Positions 53,348 to 64,000 of a stretch of DNA of 64,000 nucleotides are shown here, one piece after another. Source of the DNA: Adiantum capillus-veneris. Taxonomy: Eukaryota > Streptophyta > Polypodiopsida > Polypodiales > Pteridaceae. The notes below the pieces were generated by a model. It saw only the letters and a program-made list of their open reading frames with translations. It was not told the DNA's origin and did no database searches. Made by a program: the position numbers and the translations under genes. The DNA is taken from assembly GCA_014529385.2 (NCBI GenBank), contig CM043949.1:113897477-113961476 (forward strand), given 5' to 3'. Positions within the stretch are counted from its first letter, which is position 1, and the number at the start of each line of letters is the position of its first letter.

Positions 53348-55542
53348 TGTTAGGTCTAGGGCGGATAAACAAGAGAGCCTTTCATGATAAAAGGATGTAG
53401 AATTACTTGATTAGAAAGTCATGTACAAAGTGCCTCATATATAGGCATAGTGAGTGTATCAGGGCCTTCTGACGCATAGCTTGACACATAGGCTTCTAGG
53501 TGTCATCACATACATGGGATTTCTGGCTTTGTTACACATGGTTGTCAAGCTTAGAGGGGTTGCACACACACAAGTGATTACCGAAGTAAAGCTTATCCTA
53601 ACAAGTGCCCCCTTCGGCCAATTGGGGCACGCTATCAGAAAATCACATAGGGTCTACAATGTCAGTGATGAGTTCTCTTGGATACAACATGGTGGTTCTT
53701 TTTGGATTTAACACTTCATGATTCCATCAGATATATTGTGGCAATTCTCAGAGGATTCAGCACTCACGATTCTCTCGGATACATTCATCCTACAAAGAAA
53801 AATAGACCAATCATAGAAATGGAGGGAAGATCTTACCTCCGGCTTTGTATGCTCTTAGCCGGAGCAGTGTCTAGTCCCTTTACAACATTTTAGAAATTGA
53901 TAACTTTATTAACATGTTGTTGTGCATACGCCATATGCGCTTGGTTAATATCGTTTTTGCTAGTTTCTTCATGGGGTTCAAAACCAGGTGGCCACATCAT
54001 GTCAGCTTGTGGTAGTAGTGATCGTTGTTGTAAAATAGTTGCATTGTGCCTAGATGCTTGATTGTGTGATCTTGTTCTCACTGTCGATGTCAATGAGTCT
54101 TCAAAATCTTTTGCTTTTAGGTGTCTGCTACTTTTCATAATTGCAAAGAACGTCTTAAGCTGTTGAAAACTTTGCAATCGTTTTCCTCCACATGGAAATG
54201 AGGCCTTAGCTTAAACGGCCTTTAAAAGAAAAACCTTAAAGGCACTACTAGCATGGGAATGATGTCTTAAAGACTTTAAGGTAAATGAAAATCAAACCAA
54301 ACATAATTCAAAAAATGTGTAGGGAAACGATAAGTTTGCTGGGCAGCGTGAGGCCAACTGTGAACATGAACAATGGAGGAAGCTATTGGGCTCGTGTGGC
54401 ATTGTTGTTTGATTGCTTGCAGTCGTTGTTTTGGTCGACTAGAGCTGCTAATGGGTGGAGAGGTTGAGCTAATGATGTACACCGTAGAAGGGCATAACAA
54501 CAACATTATAATTGGCAATAGTTGATTGATTGTAATGTTTTTGATGTTGCATGTAGAGTAGCATGAGAGTAACGGCTACCTGAGCTATTGCTAGTGCCAA
54601 TGGTTTGCTGGGGGAGTTGCTCGATTGTTTGCAAGAAGTTGACGTTGGTCGACTGGGGTGCGTCACGCGTGAGCACTAGCCAGGCTAACTAGACAATAGT
54701 AGTTGTGCGAGCAGGTTGCTGAAGGCACCCGGGTGGCGGGAGTAGATAATTGGGGTTGTTGTTGAGGCTTAGAATTGTGGGCTTCCTTGGATAAGGAAGT
54801 GAAAAACAACAATGGCCTAAGTGCCAAGTGGGTTATGAGCAAGAGTTGATGGCAAGAGGAAATGGCAGGTGGCACAACGCACACGGGTGGTGATTAGCTG
54901 GCAAGTTGATATATGCCAAAACAAAGTACATCAAGGCACACATCCAATTGTCAACTTATTTTTTTTGGGCTAAAAAATGGCTCCCACCAAAAGCACACAC
55001 ACACATACAAGATGATTAGCAAATTCTAATGCAGCCTATATGCCCAATGCAAAATGAACTTTGATTATTATAAAATCAATTTAGTCCTTTTTTCTTATGT
55101 GGGTAGTGGCACTAGGTGCATATCCCAAGCAAAATAATTAGACAGAATGATTTAAGGATGCAAAACATAAAATCCTAAATGCAGGGAAGTTGATTGAACC
55201 AACTAGCTTAGAGGAGAGCTAATTGATCTAGTAGGGAATTATTTCTATATAACCTAAATAGCGGAGAACCTAACACTCTCTAATACCAATGTTTAGGTCT
55301 AGGGCGAATAAACAAGAGAGCCATTCATGATAAAAGGATGCAAAACTACTCGATTAGAAAGTCATGTACAAAGTGCCTCATATATAGGCATAGTGAGAGA
55401 TGTAGCCTTCTGACACACAACCTGACACATAGGCTTGTAGGTGTCATCATATGCATAGGCTTTATGGCTTTGTTACACATGGTTGTCAAGCTTAGAGGGG
55501 CTGCACACACAAGTGATCGGCCAAGTCGAGCTGACCCTAAGA
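53348..55542 (-). mobile_element. Small LTR element F, 2.2 kb, non-autonomous
   Basis: Direct repeats 53348-53603 and 55290-55542 (about 255 bp) share RGGTCTAGGGCGRATAAACA, AAGTCATGTACAAAGTGCC, ATATATAGGCATAGTGAG, GGTTGTCAAGCTTAGAGG and more. The left copy starts TGTTAGG and ends CCTAACA. In minus orientation TGGTATTAGAGAG (primer site, 55276-55288) follows the 5' LTR, and GGCCGAAGGGGGCACT (53604-53622) precedes the 3' LTR as purine tract. The interior is 1.69 kb with no pol motifs; one 95-codon minus frame (53890-54177) could be a Gag remnant. No clear target duplication. Confidence 0.8.
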
Positions 55543-55739
55543 AGTGACACAAATTATTTTCTGACCAGATCCAACAAACAGACGACGCTCAATAAGGATA
55601 ACCATATGCACTTATCGGATCTACCACCTAACGCATCAGTTTAGCACTTGCTAGACATGATTCCTAAAGAGAGAAAGTTATGAAAAAACAGAGGCACACT
55701 CAAAGGGATTGAGAGGGAACCATGAAAAATTGAAGAAGC

Positions 55740-57315
55740 AGGCCAAGAGATCAATCAAGCAAGGTTGACCGCTTGCACCATTGCTCTGTGCAATTGGACT
55801 TCACTCGCTGGAGCTCAAGGACAACACTGTGAAAGGGAAGATTCAAGGAGTCTCACTTGCAAGGGTCAAAAAATTGTTGGCAAAAGCCAACTCCCACATG
55901 CTAAGAAGAACGCTAGAGATCATCCATCAAAAAATTTGCTCACCGAAAATGACTCGTGAACCCCACCGAGTGGTCAAGGGAGATTGTTTCAAAAGGAAAA
56001 TATTAGACAGCTCGGTGCACCACTAAGCGTGGACAAATTAGAAAAACAAAGATTTGATTGGATCTTGAATAAAATTAACAATATGATGAAAAGGTGGGGA
56101 GTACGCACTCCTCCCCTTCCACAATGGAGTAATTGGGATTAACTCCTTCATGTTTCCTTACATTTAATTTGTCTTGCCTATTTTGAACATGGCCAAATGC
56201 AATTGGAAAGAATTTATGTATCCCATCAAACGGTTCCTATGGAAGAATAGCACAAAAGACATCACTCCATGGTAGTGGGAAATGGGAATGGGTGGCGAGA
56301 TCTAACGACCAAGGTGGCATACGAATTCGGGACCCAACAATACACGCATAAGCCATGTGCACAAAGTTAGTGGTCTCCTTAATGAATCAAAGATAGGATT
56401 GGGAAATCATGGCTTGGGATATGATTGGAAAAGTAGAGCTCTTCTCACAACAAGGCCCTTGGAAGGAGGCTAAAGTACATGACAAGTTGTTGGCTCAAAG
56501 CTGGGCATTTCTAAAGCTTAGAGGCTGCATGAAGGAGCTACTATGAAAGTGCAATAAAGAGGCATCATTAGTGGAATCAAGGGAAACCTTTGAATACTTC
56601 AAGTAGGTAAATAACAAAGGGATTTCCTACCTGGCTCATCTGTGGGATGACGACAACTGCTACTGGAAGGATGTGTGACCAGTTGGTGGTGCAACATATT
56701 TTAAATCTAAAGGAAGGGATTTTTGTTAGTAGAGTTTTAGAAGTTGTGTGCAATAGTCCAACGCTTTCCATTGGGTTAGAACGTGGTTGGAAAATTTAGC
56801 AGTCCCAAAAACAAGATTTTAACACTTCCCAAAACGTCAAAAACTTATGGCAAGCGGATTGGTTCAATCCACTCATCAAATTGTGGAAGGTGAATTGGTC
56901 TAAAGAAAAGTGGCACAAGAGTGTAAACATTTGCGAGGTAAAATGGTCAAGCTCAATGAAGATATTCACTTGGAAAATCCTGTCAATAAGAACAAAAATT
57001 GTTATATTTTACTACATTTAGCAAGTCTGAAAGGCCAAGATACGTTGGGTTTTCAAAAATGTCCTCTCAAAAGCTAGCTTTATAGAGATCATCCAAGAAA
57101 GTAGGGAAGTGATTATTTCCATTAGTAAAAGGAAGAACTCGAACAAGTGGTTTAGGGAATTTTTGCGCCGTCATGACCACAAATTGTTAACAATGTGTAT
57201 GGGATCATAGGTAATGGCTCGCCTCTGTCTAGGGCCATATAGCTTCTTGATGTATCACGTGACCTCTCAAGGCTCGACCACAAGCTTGAGATTACTTTGT
57301 ACATTTATTTACGGA
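55740..57315 (+). pseudogene. L1-type LINE ORF2 C-terminal remnant
   Basis: Broken plus-strand reading. An 81-codon open stretch (55781-56026) holds LARVKKLLAKANSHMLRR. Then DKLEKQRFDWILNKINNMMK and INSFMFPYI…MAKCNWKEFMYPIKRFLWKN (56060-56250) are equivalent to the region after reverse transcriptase in plant L1 elements. A GGIRIRD-like block follows, and a zf-RVT-like block (WSKEKWHKSVNICEVKWSSS, KIFTWKIL) lies near 56900-56990. The 3' tail ends TACTTTGTACATTTATTT near 57313, shared with the tail at about 60400. No poly(A) run remains. The order of blocks is that of an L1 ORF2 C-terminus; stops occur every 30-60 codons. Confidence 0.55.
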
Positions 57316-59160
57316 GAATTTAATACATCCACTCACATAGATCACATAGAAAATAAATCACATAGAAAGTATTGTGGGGGACTATCCCAAGTGGAAACCA
57401 GATTCTTTCTAGAGGGCTTTGCTTAGAGACTTTCTCTAGATGCAAAGCACCGTTGGAGGATCCCTTGAATGTGTTTAAAGATTGCCTTTCCTTGTAGGGT
57501 CTTGCTACTAAAATGCTCATTTTTAGAAAGGACTTGGTCCTCGGAGGGATAAGGTTTCTAAACAAAGTAGTTCTAGTATGCACACAAATTACTAAGTACT
57601 GGTACCTGAAGCAAATATAAAAAATAAAGGAACCTTTGAGTCTTTGAGAGTAGCTGTGTGGTAGCCCAATTCAAGGATATCGTTCGTGAAAGCAAGCAGC
57701 TTATATTTATAATAGGATTGAGAGTAGAGTCTATTGTGCTAGTGGAAGAATGGAAACATACATTAAGTTGTATTGGTGGCTGAGGCTCATGAATTGTACA
57801 CCCCCTTTTGTGGTAATGTTGTCTCGTCAAGGCACATATAATGCTTGAGGTTCATTCTACATTCTTTGCTGAGTAAATATATAATCTCCACTCACAATAT
57901 AATGGAAAAATAACAAGTGAAAGGGTTACGACGGATTTCAAAAACAATAACAAAATGATAAAATTGTTAGGTTGAATTAAATTGGTAGTGTTTGGGAAAG
58001 GATTGCCTCAGCTTAATCTTAAGCCGATTGAAAATCGAGACTAGCTAACTGCAAACCATGGTAAACGGAAGAAAAGCCGATGAAATATGTGAGAAACTCG
58101 TCCATAATTTTTACAAATCTCAAAATTTCTGCTAGTATTTCTGATTTTCTTCTTTGTGAAGAAGAAACTCGATCAGCCGCCGCTTAATAAGAGAGACTTT
58201 CTCGAACGTTAACACTAACTAGAATCAAGCTATCAAATGAAAGAAACGTAAAGCCATGTGAAAGGTGAAATAAAAAGAGCTAATAAAATATATATGTGTG
58301 TGTGTAGAATTTATTAGAATTATGCAAAGTGAAGCTTCACTTTAGCATTCTAAAACAATAGAATGCGAAAAAAAAAACATGTGTGTGCGTGTGTGTAAAA
58401 TTTACTAAAATTTATGCACGATGAAGCTTCACTTTAGCATTCTTAAACAATAGAATTCAAGAAAAGTAAAGACATGTCAGGATGTGAAATGAAAGGTAAG
58501 TCTCCATCATGTAGTGAAAAACAATAGAATTCAAGGATGTGAAATGAAAGATAAGTCTCCATCATGTACGGAAAACAATAGAATTCAAGAAAAGTAAAGA
58601 CATATAAGGATGTGAAATGAAAGGTAAGTCTCCATCATGTCATCGGGATGTGAAATGAAAGAGTTTCCCTAACCCTACACAACACTCACTAAGGGTTTCT
58701 TTTAGAAAGTAAGAAAAAAGGTTATTGCCAAGTTCCAACACTGAATGTGACTTAGCCAAAAAGGTCATCTAAGCACCGTACTATTGATGTCACACCTCCG
58801 ACAGACATACTGATAAATATGGGATCTTACCTTGCTTCACAAAATTATTGTTTTATGAGAAGGGAAAGTTTGTCTTTTGACAAGCTTCGGAAAGAAAAGG
58901 GTACCTTCTTACTTTACTCGTAGTTGCTATCTGTGAGATGTACTTTACACAGCTCCATATATCATGTGAGATCCAACTAGAAGTAACCCTGAAGGGTTAC
59001 ACATTTGATTTTATAAGCTACGTGAGGATATCCTTTGATTCCCCTCAATGAAGCACATGAAAAACCCACCTATGGAAGCAGTGTAGGATGTATCCTTTTC
59101 TTTTGAGTGAAACAAGCTTCGGTGTGGCTAAAAAGACCAGCTCCAAACTTCAACATGCAT
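57316..59160. other. Mostly non-coding, with local repeats
   Basis: No gene recognised apart from the tandem-repeat block at 58290-58680 and short frames. Confidence 0.5.
58290..58680. repeat. Local tandem repeats of two kinds
   Basis: First, GAAGCTTCACTTTAGCATTC plus AACAATAGAAT occurs twice (about 58330 and 58422), each preceded by a GTGTGTG run. Second, a unit of about 65 bp (ACAATAGAATTCAAG…, GATGTGAAATGAAAGGTAAG, TCTCCATCATGT) occurs three to four times between 58445 and 58670 with variable length. Confidence 0.8.
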
Positions 59161-59162
59161 AA

Positions 59163-60063
59163 GATACGTGTTTGAACGTAAAATCAGGGGCTTGCGTTGT
59201 GGGGTTCACTACTGCCTGCGAGGCGCACATGAGCATGGAGGCCTGCAGTAGGGCGGTGCCTCCTATAGCTCGTGGCCATCTGCGCGGAGCCGTTGGGGGT
59301 GGGCCAACGCTCATGGGGCAAGGTTACTCTCGGGAGAGAGGGCCCGCCGTCTGCTCCACAATCTGCTGCTCACCAGACCTATCTTTTTGGGCTCACGGGA
59401 GAGGTCGCCCCTCCCTCCTCCTACTAGGGAGGACAAAGGGCGAGCAGTTTTCACAAGGGAATGGATGTTTGCAGACGATGGTTGTTGGTCTTTTGTGTCC
59501 TGATTTGGGCCTGATTCGTCTGTTTCTTTTGGTGCGGCTATGTCCGAATGGGCTACCCTACTGGTCAGTTCAGGAGGCATGGTTTGGCTGGGGCTTTGTG
59601 TTCAAGGGGGAAGCGGTTCGTTAGTGACTGGCGTTCCGGTTCGTGGTAGCCCTTGGCCCCCCCTTCCCCGTTGCTTGGAGTGCATGGATGGGAGGCTTGT
59701 CTACTGGTGGTTTATTTTTCAAGGTGATGGAGGTCATATACTGTGCCCTGGTAGGGCTTTACTTCTGTTTTCTTCTAGATTCTCGGCTGATTGTATTGGA
59801 CGTTTTCAGCTATGTGAGAGAGAGTCGGTAATGGTGGAATCCAATATGGTTGGGTATGCTTATGTATCGGGTTCCATGGCTTCCCTGTAAAAAGCCAGTT
59901 TCTTTTTTGGGTTGCTGTGTTCTGGTGGTTTGGTATGTTATCTTATGGTCCTTGGGTTGCTCTATCTCGGATTGTGGGCAAAGCCTATGATGTAATTTTT
60001 TGATATTCTTAATATAATCACTCACATTTGCGAGTTTTGGAAAAAAAAAAGATACGGGTTTGA
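59163..60063 (+). mobile_element. 5'-truncated retroposon with 13-bp target duplication
   Basis: GATACGTGTTTGA at 59163-59175 recurs as GATACGGGTTTGA at 60051-60063 (one mismatch). The enclosed segment ends in a 10-bp A run (60041-60050) preceded by TTGATATTCTTAATATAATC, the kind of 3' end seen in plant L1 elements. The body is GC-richer than its surroundings. It holds an open frame of 150 codons (59172-59624) that I do not recognise and take to be 3' LINE or untranslated sequence. It is inserted in older LINE-tail debris. Confidence 0.75.
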
Positions 60064-60415
60064 GAATGGTCTCAAGCTGGACCATTTAGGCGGTACAACA
60101 GGTGAGTTGGTGTGCAAGTGTACCAAAGCAGCGAAGGCTCTGGAGTGGGGAGAGTTAACCAAATATCCCAAATCCATAACACACAGGTCCCCTTGTCTTT
60201 CCAAAGCAGGAGTACTCTTGCACTCCTTTTGGAGAGAAATAGGTAGAAAAGGAGGAACTCGGATGAGTCAAATCGGGCGGTTCTCTCCGCATCAATGGGC
60301 AAGTGATCGTGGATATTAGCTAGTCGAGGGCTAGCCCTTTGTAATAGTTGGAGAGTTTGAGTGACACCTCAAGGCTTGCTACAAACTTGAGGCTACTTTG
60401 TACATTTATTCAAGA
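60064..60415 (+). pseudogene. LINE 3' tail debris
   Basis: The end of this stretch (CACCTCAAGGCTTGCTACAA, then TTGAGGCTACTTTGTACATT) matches the tail of the LINE remnant at about 57265-57313. So two related LINE 3' ends are present, the second one interrupted by the 59163 retroposon and then abutted by the Helitron end at 60416. Confidence 0.5.
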
Positions 60416-60446
60416 CTAGTATGTGACCCGCGCGTTGCTGTGGTGA
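60416..60446 (-). mobile_element. Helitron 3' terminus (minus strand)
   Basis: Read on the minus strand, CCACAGCAACGCGCGGGTCA, then CATACTAG, then a flanking T. A short hairpin with the GCAACG loop region, about 10 bp from a terminal CTAG next to T, is the diagnostic 3' end of plant Helitrons (canonical stem CCCGCGGCAACGCGCGGG). The two stem mismatches are G-to-A changes at CpG sites, as expected from deamination. The 5' end (TC…) should lie to the right but was not located, so the element size is unknown. Confidence 0.65.
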
Positions 60447-61307
60447 AAAGGAGGCAAGGCCCAATTTTGGTAACCCTCTTCTCCCTCTCCTCACTCCAAA
60501 CTGAAAACACTCATTATTCATCCATAATGTAGTGCCACTATATTAGATTTAATGCTTCATTATCAAATTACATCATCCTCCAAAGCACCAATAAGGTGCT
60601 CCATCTAACTATTAATAGTGGCATCTTATGTAGGAGAGAGTAGAAGCCATCTAGTAACTTTGAAAAGGCAACCCCATGAAGGACACTGTGTGTTTAACTC
60701 ATGGTTATTTCATTTTTTGAAGATGAAGCTATAACTCGACACTCCTTTGCATGACCCAATAATGCTTTTAAGATCTGTAGATAGGGTGTATAACTACAAT
60801 AAACTTGATATATAAGCTAAAATGAATTGAAAATTTTCTTGGAAAACGGCCTTTTGTGTCATCAAATTTTTTTTCTCTCTCTCTCTCAAACGAAATGGGA
60901 TGCTCAAACATTACTTGTTTCTTCAAAAACAAAGAGATTAGTTTATAAAGTGTTGTTGGAAGAAAAATTAGCAACCTTTTTAAATAATTGATCATAAAGA
61001 TGCCCACTAACTAAACCTTCCCTCTGCCAAATAAATATAGTTGAGTTAGGTAGTGGACATATTTAATGCCACAAGTGAGTTCATTGTAGGGGTCTATTCT
61101 ACATCATGGAAACACTCTTCACTTGTCTCTTTCCTGCTGCGGGATTCACTTTGTTTGAACTAAAAAAGTAATTTTCTCTCCCTTACTCACTTGGTTTGAA
61201 CAAAGATAGCAAATAAATTTTCCTAGAATCGTTCTTCACTTAGCTAGAACTTAAACATGGTCCAATCGGTATCAATTTTACACACAAAAAAATGAAAAAT
61301 GTTCGTT

Positions 61308-61310
<3 letters not shown>

Positions 61311-61391
<81 letters not shown>

Positions 61392-61392
61392 A
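61311..61392. repeat. Compound (CT)n-(C)33-(CA)n tract
   Basis: CT at 61311-61344, an unbroken run of about 33 C at 61345-61377, then CA to 61392. The G-strand could form a quadruplex; the homopolymer length is also prone to sequencing error. Confidence 0.95.
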
Positions 61393-62250
61393 AGGAAAAG
61401 CCCATTAATCTTAGCCAAAAGCTCAGTAATATTCAATGTAATTCTCATTGACATGATGGTAATAGTGTAGAACAATGTTTTCATTGCATGTTCATCAACG
61501 CAACACTCTTCTCCCAATCCTTGCATAATGCCACATGTCAGTAAGATGCAAGCATAGCTAATCATATTTGCTAAAAGGCTCACACTTTGCACTCAACAAA
61601 AATGACCAAGAGCTTCTTTAGCCATCTTTGGCACAACCTAGAATAAGCGTCATGAAAGAGAGAACATCCTCAATAGGCAGTTCTCCAAGGGAGCTCTCCA
61701 ATGAGATGTTGTGCTCTCAAAAGAAATATTGTTGTGTCATCCAAGACATAAAATTTTGAGAAAGTAGTCCAAGATATGGTACAATTTGTATGCATACTAA
61801 CCACTATGTTCCCTAAGCATGCACTCTTAGTCAATGCTCTTTGGCCCTTCCCTTATTGACTATGTTGTATGACCTTTGCATTTCAAGAGACTACGCTACA
61901 AACATGGAGCTCATAAAAAAATTTCAGTATTTAAAAAGTACATTACATCAGAAAATGTGTGGACCAAATCATTGCCCCCTCACTAATAATGTGGCAGTGC
62001 ATATGTTCACCAAGATGCAAGCATAGGAGGAGCCCTCACTTTGAGTCAACTAATATCTTTCCTATCCTACACATGCTTGGCATACCCTACAATAAGTGCA
62101 CTCAAGAAATAACATCCTAAATTGGAAGCAATCCAAGAAACACAACACCTAGCATACATATTGACCAATATATATGATCTTCTCCTTGTTTGTTCGCATA
62201 TGCACACACCATTAATCATATGCTTACAATAAGATGTTCTAGGAAAAACT

Positions 62251-62297
62251 TCTCTCTCTCTCTCTCTCTCCCCCCCCCCAAAAAAAAAAAAAAAAAA
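62251..62297. repeat. Compound (CT)n-(C)n-(A)n tract
   Basis: CT at 62251-62270, C at 62271-62279, A at 62280-62297. Same order of units as at 61311. Confidence 0.95.
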
Positions 62298-62545
62298 GCT
62301 CCTCCAATGAATGACACGTGGATGCCTCCCAATGCAAGCCCTCTCAACTTAGCCACCAAAGAAACACCTTTTGCTTCTAAATAATTTGATTATGCCAACT
62401 TCAAAACAATACATATCTCCACCAAGCACTGAATTTATTGCCCTCTCAAGCCTTGTTGGCGTTGTCACCCAACCAATGCTTTCGTGAGACATAAGTAGCA
62501 AAATTGGTAGTAATGGGCTTTTTCCAAAAGCTAGCACTTTGTGCG

Positions 62546-62591
<46 letters not shown>
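62546..62591. repeat. (CA)n microsatellite
   Basis: Uninterrupted CA of about 45 bp, preceded by GTGCGCACGC. Confidence 0.95.
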
Positions 62592-62592
<1 letters not shown>

Positions 62593-63802
62593 TATACCAA
62601 GATCCCAACCAAACATAGAGAAATGAAATTTTTCTTGCCATGAGCCTTTGATCTTTAGTCTCAATGTGAATATGTTAACCAATGTGATGCATCTTATTAT
62701 ATAAAACTACCAAGAGCCTGTAGGTGGTCACACTTTGAGAGGAGCCCACTTTGAATCAGAAAAAACAACCAAGAGTTGCTTTCCCCAAAGATCCCCTTGA
62801 CTCTCAATCTCTTTAGGTAAAGAATTTGGCCTCCAGTAGAGGGAAACACTACATGTAGAATTGGAAAATGCCCTCCTTTTTGTCCTTTGGGCAAAGCAAA
62901 GTATCATGGCATCCTGAGCAATGCTCCAAATAAAAATACACCTCCATGGAAATCCCCATTGTGATCCACATCACTGTTGAAGTGCTCGCATAATGACCAA
63001 AAATTGCTAGGATCAAAGTTTCACCTCAGCTGATCAATTGTAGTTTAATGTTGTCTGATCCAGTCCAAGATCCTTTGGTCACCCACAACTCTAGTTGCAT
63101 CTTTTCCATAACTGCTCTGACACCCTCTTGTATGTGCGCAACGAGAATCGTGTTGTCATCATGCTAATCTAGGTGCTTGTTTTCACCCTCATGTGGTAAG
63201 TGTACCAGCCAAGCACAACCAAAGTTCTGTAGATAAGCTGAATATAGACCAGATCTCAAACCTCCAACTATCTAGAATGAAACGGGCATGTTCTACCCCT
63301 TGCAATGAATATTGGGATTGACTACTCTCTATGATAGGAGAACATGGAAAATAGAGAGGAGAAAAAAAGAAAGGAGATGGGAGAAAGTAGATAGTTGAAA
63401 GCAAAGGCACCATCGGCGGATGGTGGAGGAGGAGAGTGGCAATATCTTGCCTAGAACACATTGGTGGGGATTTAATTTACACTCATCAAAAGCACCATGA
63501 CAACACTCCTTTGATCATTAACATCGTTGAATATTGGCATCCTTAATGCTAATGAACCTATACACCATGTAAGGCTCTTGTAGCCACTCTCGCCTTTGCA
63601 AAACTTGCCTCACAAAAGTTGGCTGCACGTATGGGTTGTTCTTGCCTACGACACTATTATGTAGTGTTTTTGTTAGTGTCGCAGCGTTGCAAGCAAAGCA
63701 CCTAGTTGTTCATCTCACATTTGCATGGTCACTACACATCCTCACTCATTGCGTATGTACTTTGCATTGCACTTATGGACATCCATAGCGTGGATTGATT
63801 CG

Positions 63803-63803
<1 letters not shown>

Positions 63804-63862
<59 letters not shown>
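63804..63862. repeat. Compound (CT)n-(CA)n microsatellite
   Basis: CT at 63804-63820 followed by CA to 63862. Confidence 0.95.
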
Positions 63863-63865
<3 letters not shown>

Positions 63866-63985
63866 CGTAGTACTATGCATATGAATCCATTTTTGAGAGT
63901 TGAGACAGGGAAGATCAATTAGGGTCATCATTCAAACACTTCTCCAGGTCTTACAACTAAATACAATGTTCGAGAGAAATGCATA

Positions 63986-64000
63986 CACTACAAGAGGTTG
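63986..64000 (+). mobile_element. Possible left tip of a second CACTA element
   Basis: CACTACAAGAGGTTG at the window edge resembles the plant CACTA consensus tip CACTACAAGAAA. With only 15 bases it cannot be verified. Confidence 0.25.

Larger units (their letters stand above)
60447..63985. other. Microsatellite-rich DNA, no recognisable gene
   Basis: Several compound pyrimidine microsatellites are listed separately. Phrases such as CCACATGTCAGTAAGATGCA with AAGATGCAAGCATAG recur (about 61535-61560 and 62010-62026). Also AACTTAGCC and CCCTCTCA-type motifs repeat, suggesting diverged internal duplications about 470 bp apart. Minus-strand frames at 62697-62894 and 63189-63461 have no recognised domain. 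Confidence 0.5.

Noticed and set aside
62697..63461. Minus-strand frames as gene remnants
   Set aside because: I could not match any conserved motif; frames are short and separated by stops.
1..64000. tRNA, rRNA or CRISPR arrays
   Set aside because: No cloverleaf-compatible sequence, rRNA block or regular repeat-spacer array was seen. The initiator-Met matches are short primer sites of LTR elements.

Overview
The window is nuclear DNA of a land plant with a large, transposon-packed genome. Nothing in it looks like an intact host gene. The evidence is the mix of element families: chromodomain Ty3, tRNA-Asp-primed Ty3, Ty1/copia, an En/Spm (CACTA) transposase with DUF4218/DUF4216-type parts, L1- and RTE-like LINEs, and a Helitron 3' terminus. 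Long CT/CA microsatellites and GT-AG introns in transposase remnants fit too. The RTE-like LINE and a 'GFMADxAxAN' transposase-like protein resemble families I associate with non-flowering plants (fern, moss, conifer), but that is weak inference. No tRNA, rRNA, CRISPR array or bacterial-type operon was recognised.

Layout. 1-2651: tandemly duplicated non-coding repeat, with partial copies near 11.5 kb (inverted) and 12.6 kb. 2.65-8.9 kb: AT-rich sequence holding a broken methyltransferase-like gene fragment (4842-5490, minus), three copies of a short palindrome and one foldback MITE-like element. 8995-10640: broken transposase-like gene. 12953-26737: an RTE-like LINE (minus) split by LTR element A (13997-26435), which is itself split by LTR element B (18201-25140). 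26738-37512: a CACTA transposon split by chromovirus C (29217-34390, TSD GACAT). 37513-49319: a long minus-strand Ty3 element D with tRNA-Asp primer site, four zinc knuckles and, unusually, a second aspartic-protease domain downstream of integrase. 49325-49590: a fragment of a DEAH-box splicing helicase. 50107-52943: 5'-truncated copia element E. 53348-55542: small LTR element F. 55.7-60.4 kb: L1-type LINE debris with a retroposon inserted between 13-bp target duplications. 60416 onward: a Helitron 3' end, then microsatellite-rich sequence; the last 15 bases resemble the tip of another CACTA element.

Relations. LTR divergence agrees with the nesting: A's LTRs differ at roughly one base in ten, while the LTRs of B, inserted inside A, differ at about eight of roughly 1,565 bases. 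A (150-bp LTRs) is non-coding but shares its chromodomain-like tail, purine tract and initiator-Met primer site with chromovirus C, so A looks like a non-autonomous relative of that family. B is the most intact and youngest object here. It carries no polymerase but has a 646-codon open Gag-like frame, an upstream zinc-knuckle reading frame and a downstream membrane-segment ORF. That makes it the best candidate for an under-described retroelement system, with the protease-after-integrase architecture of D second.
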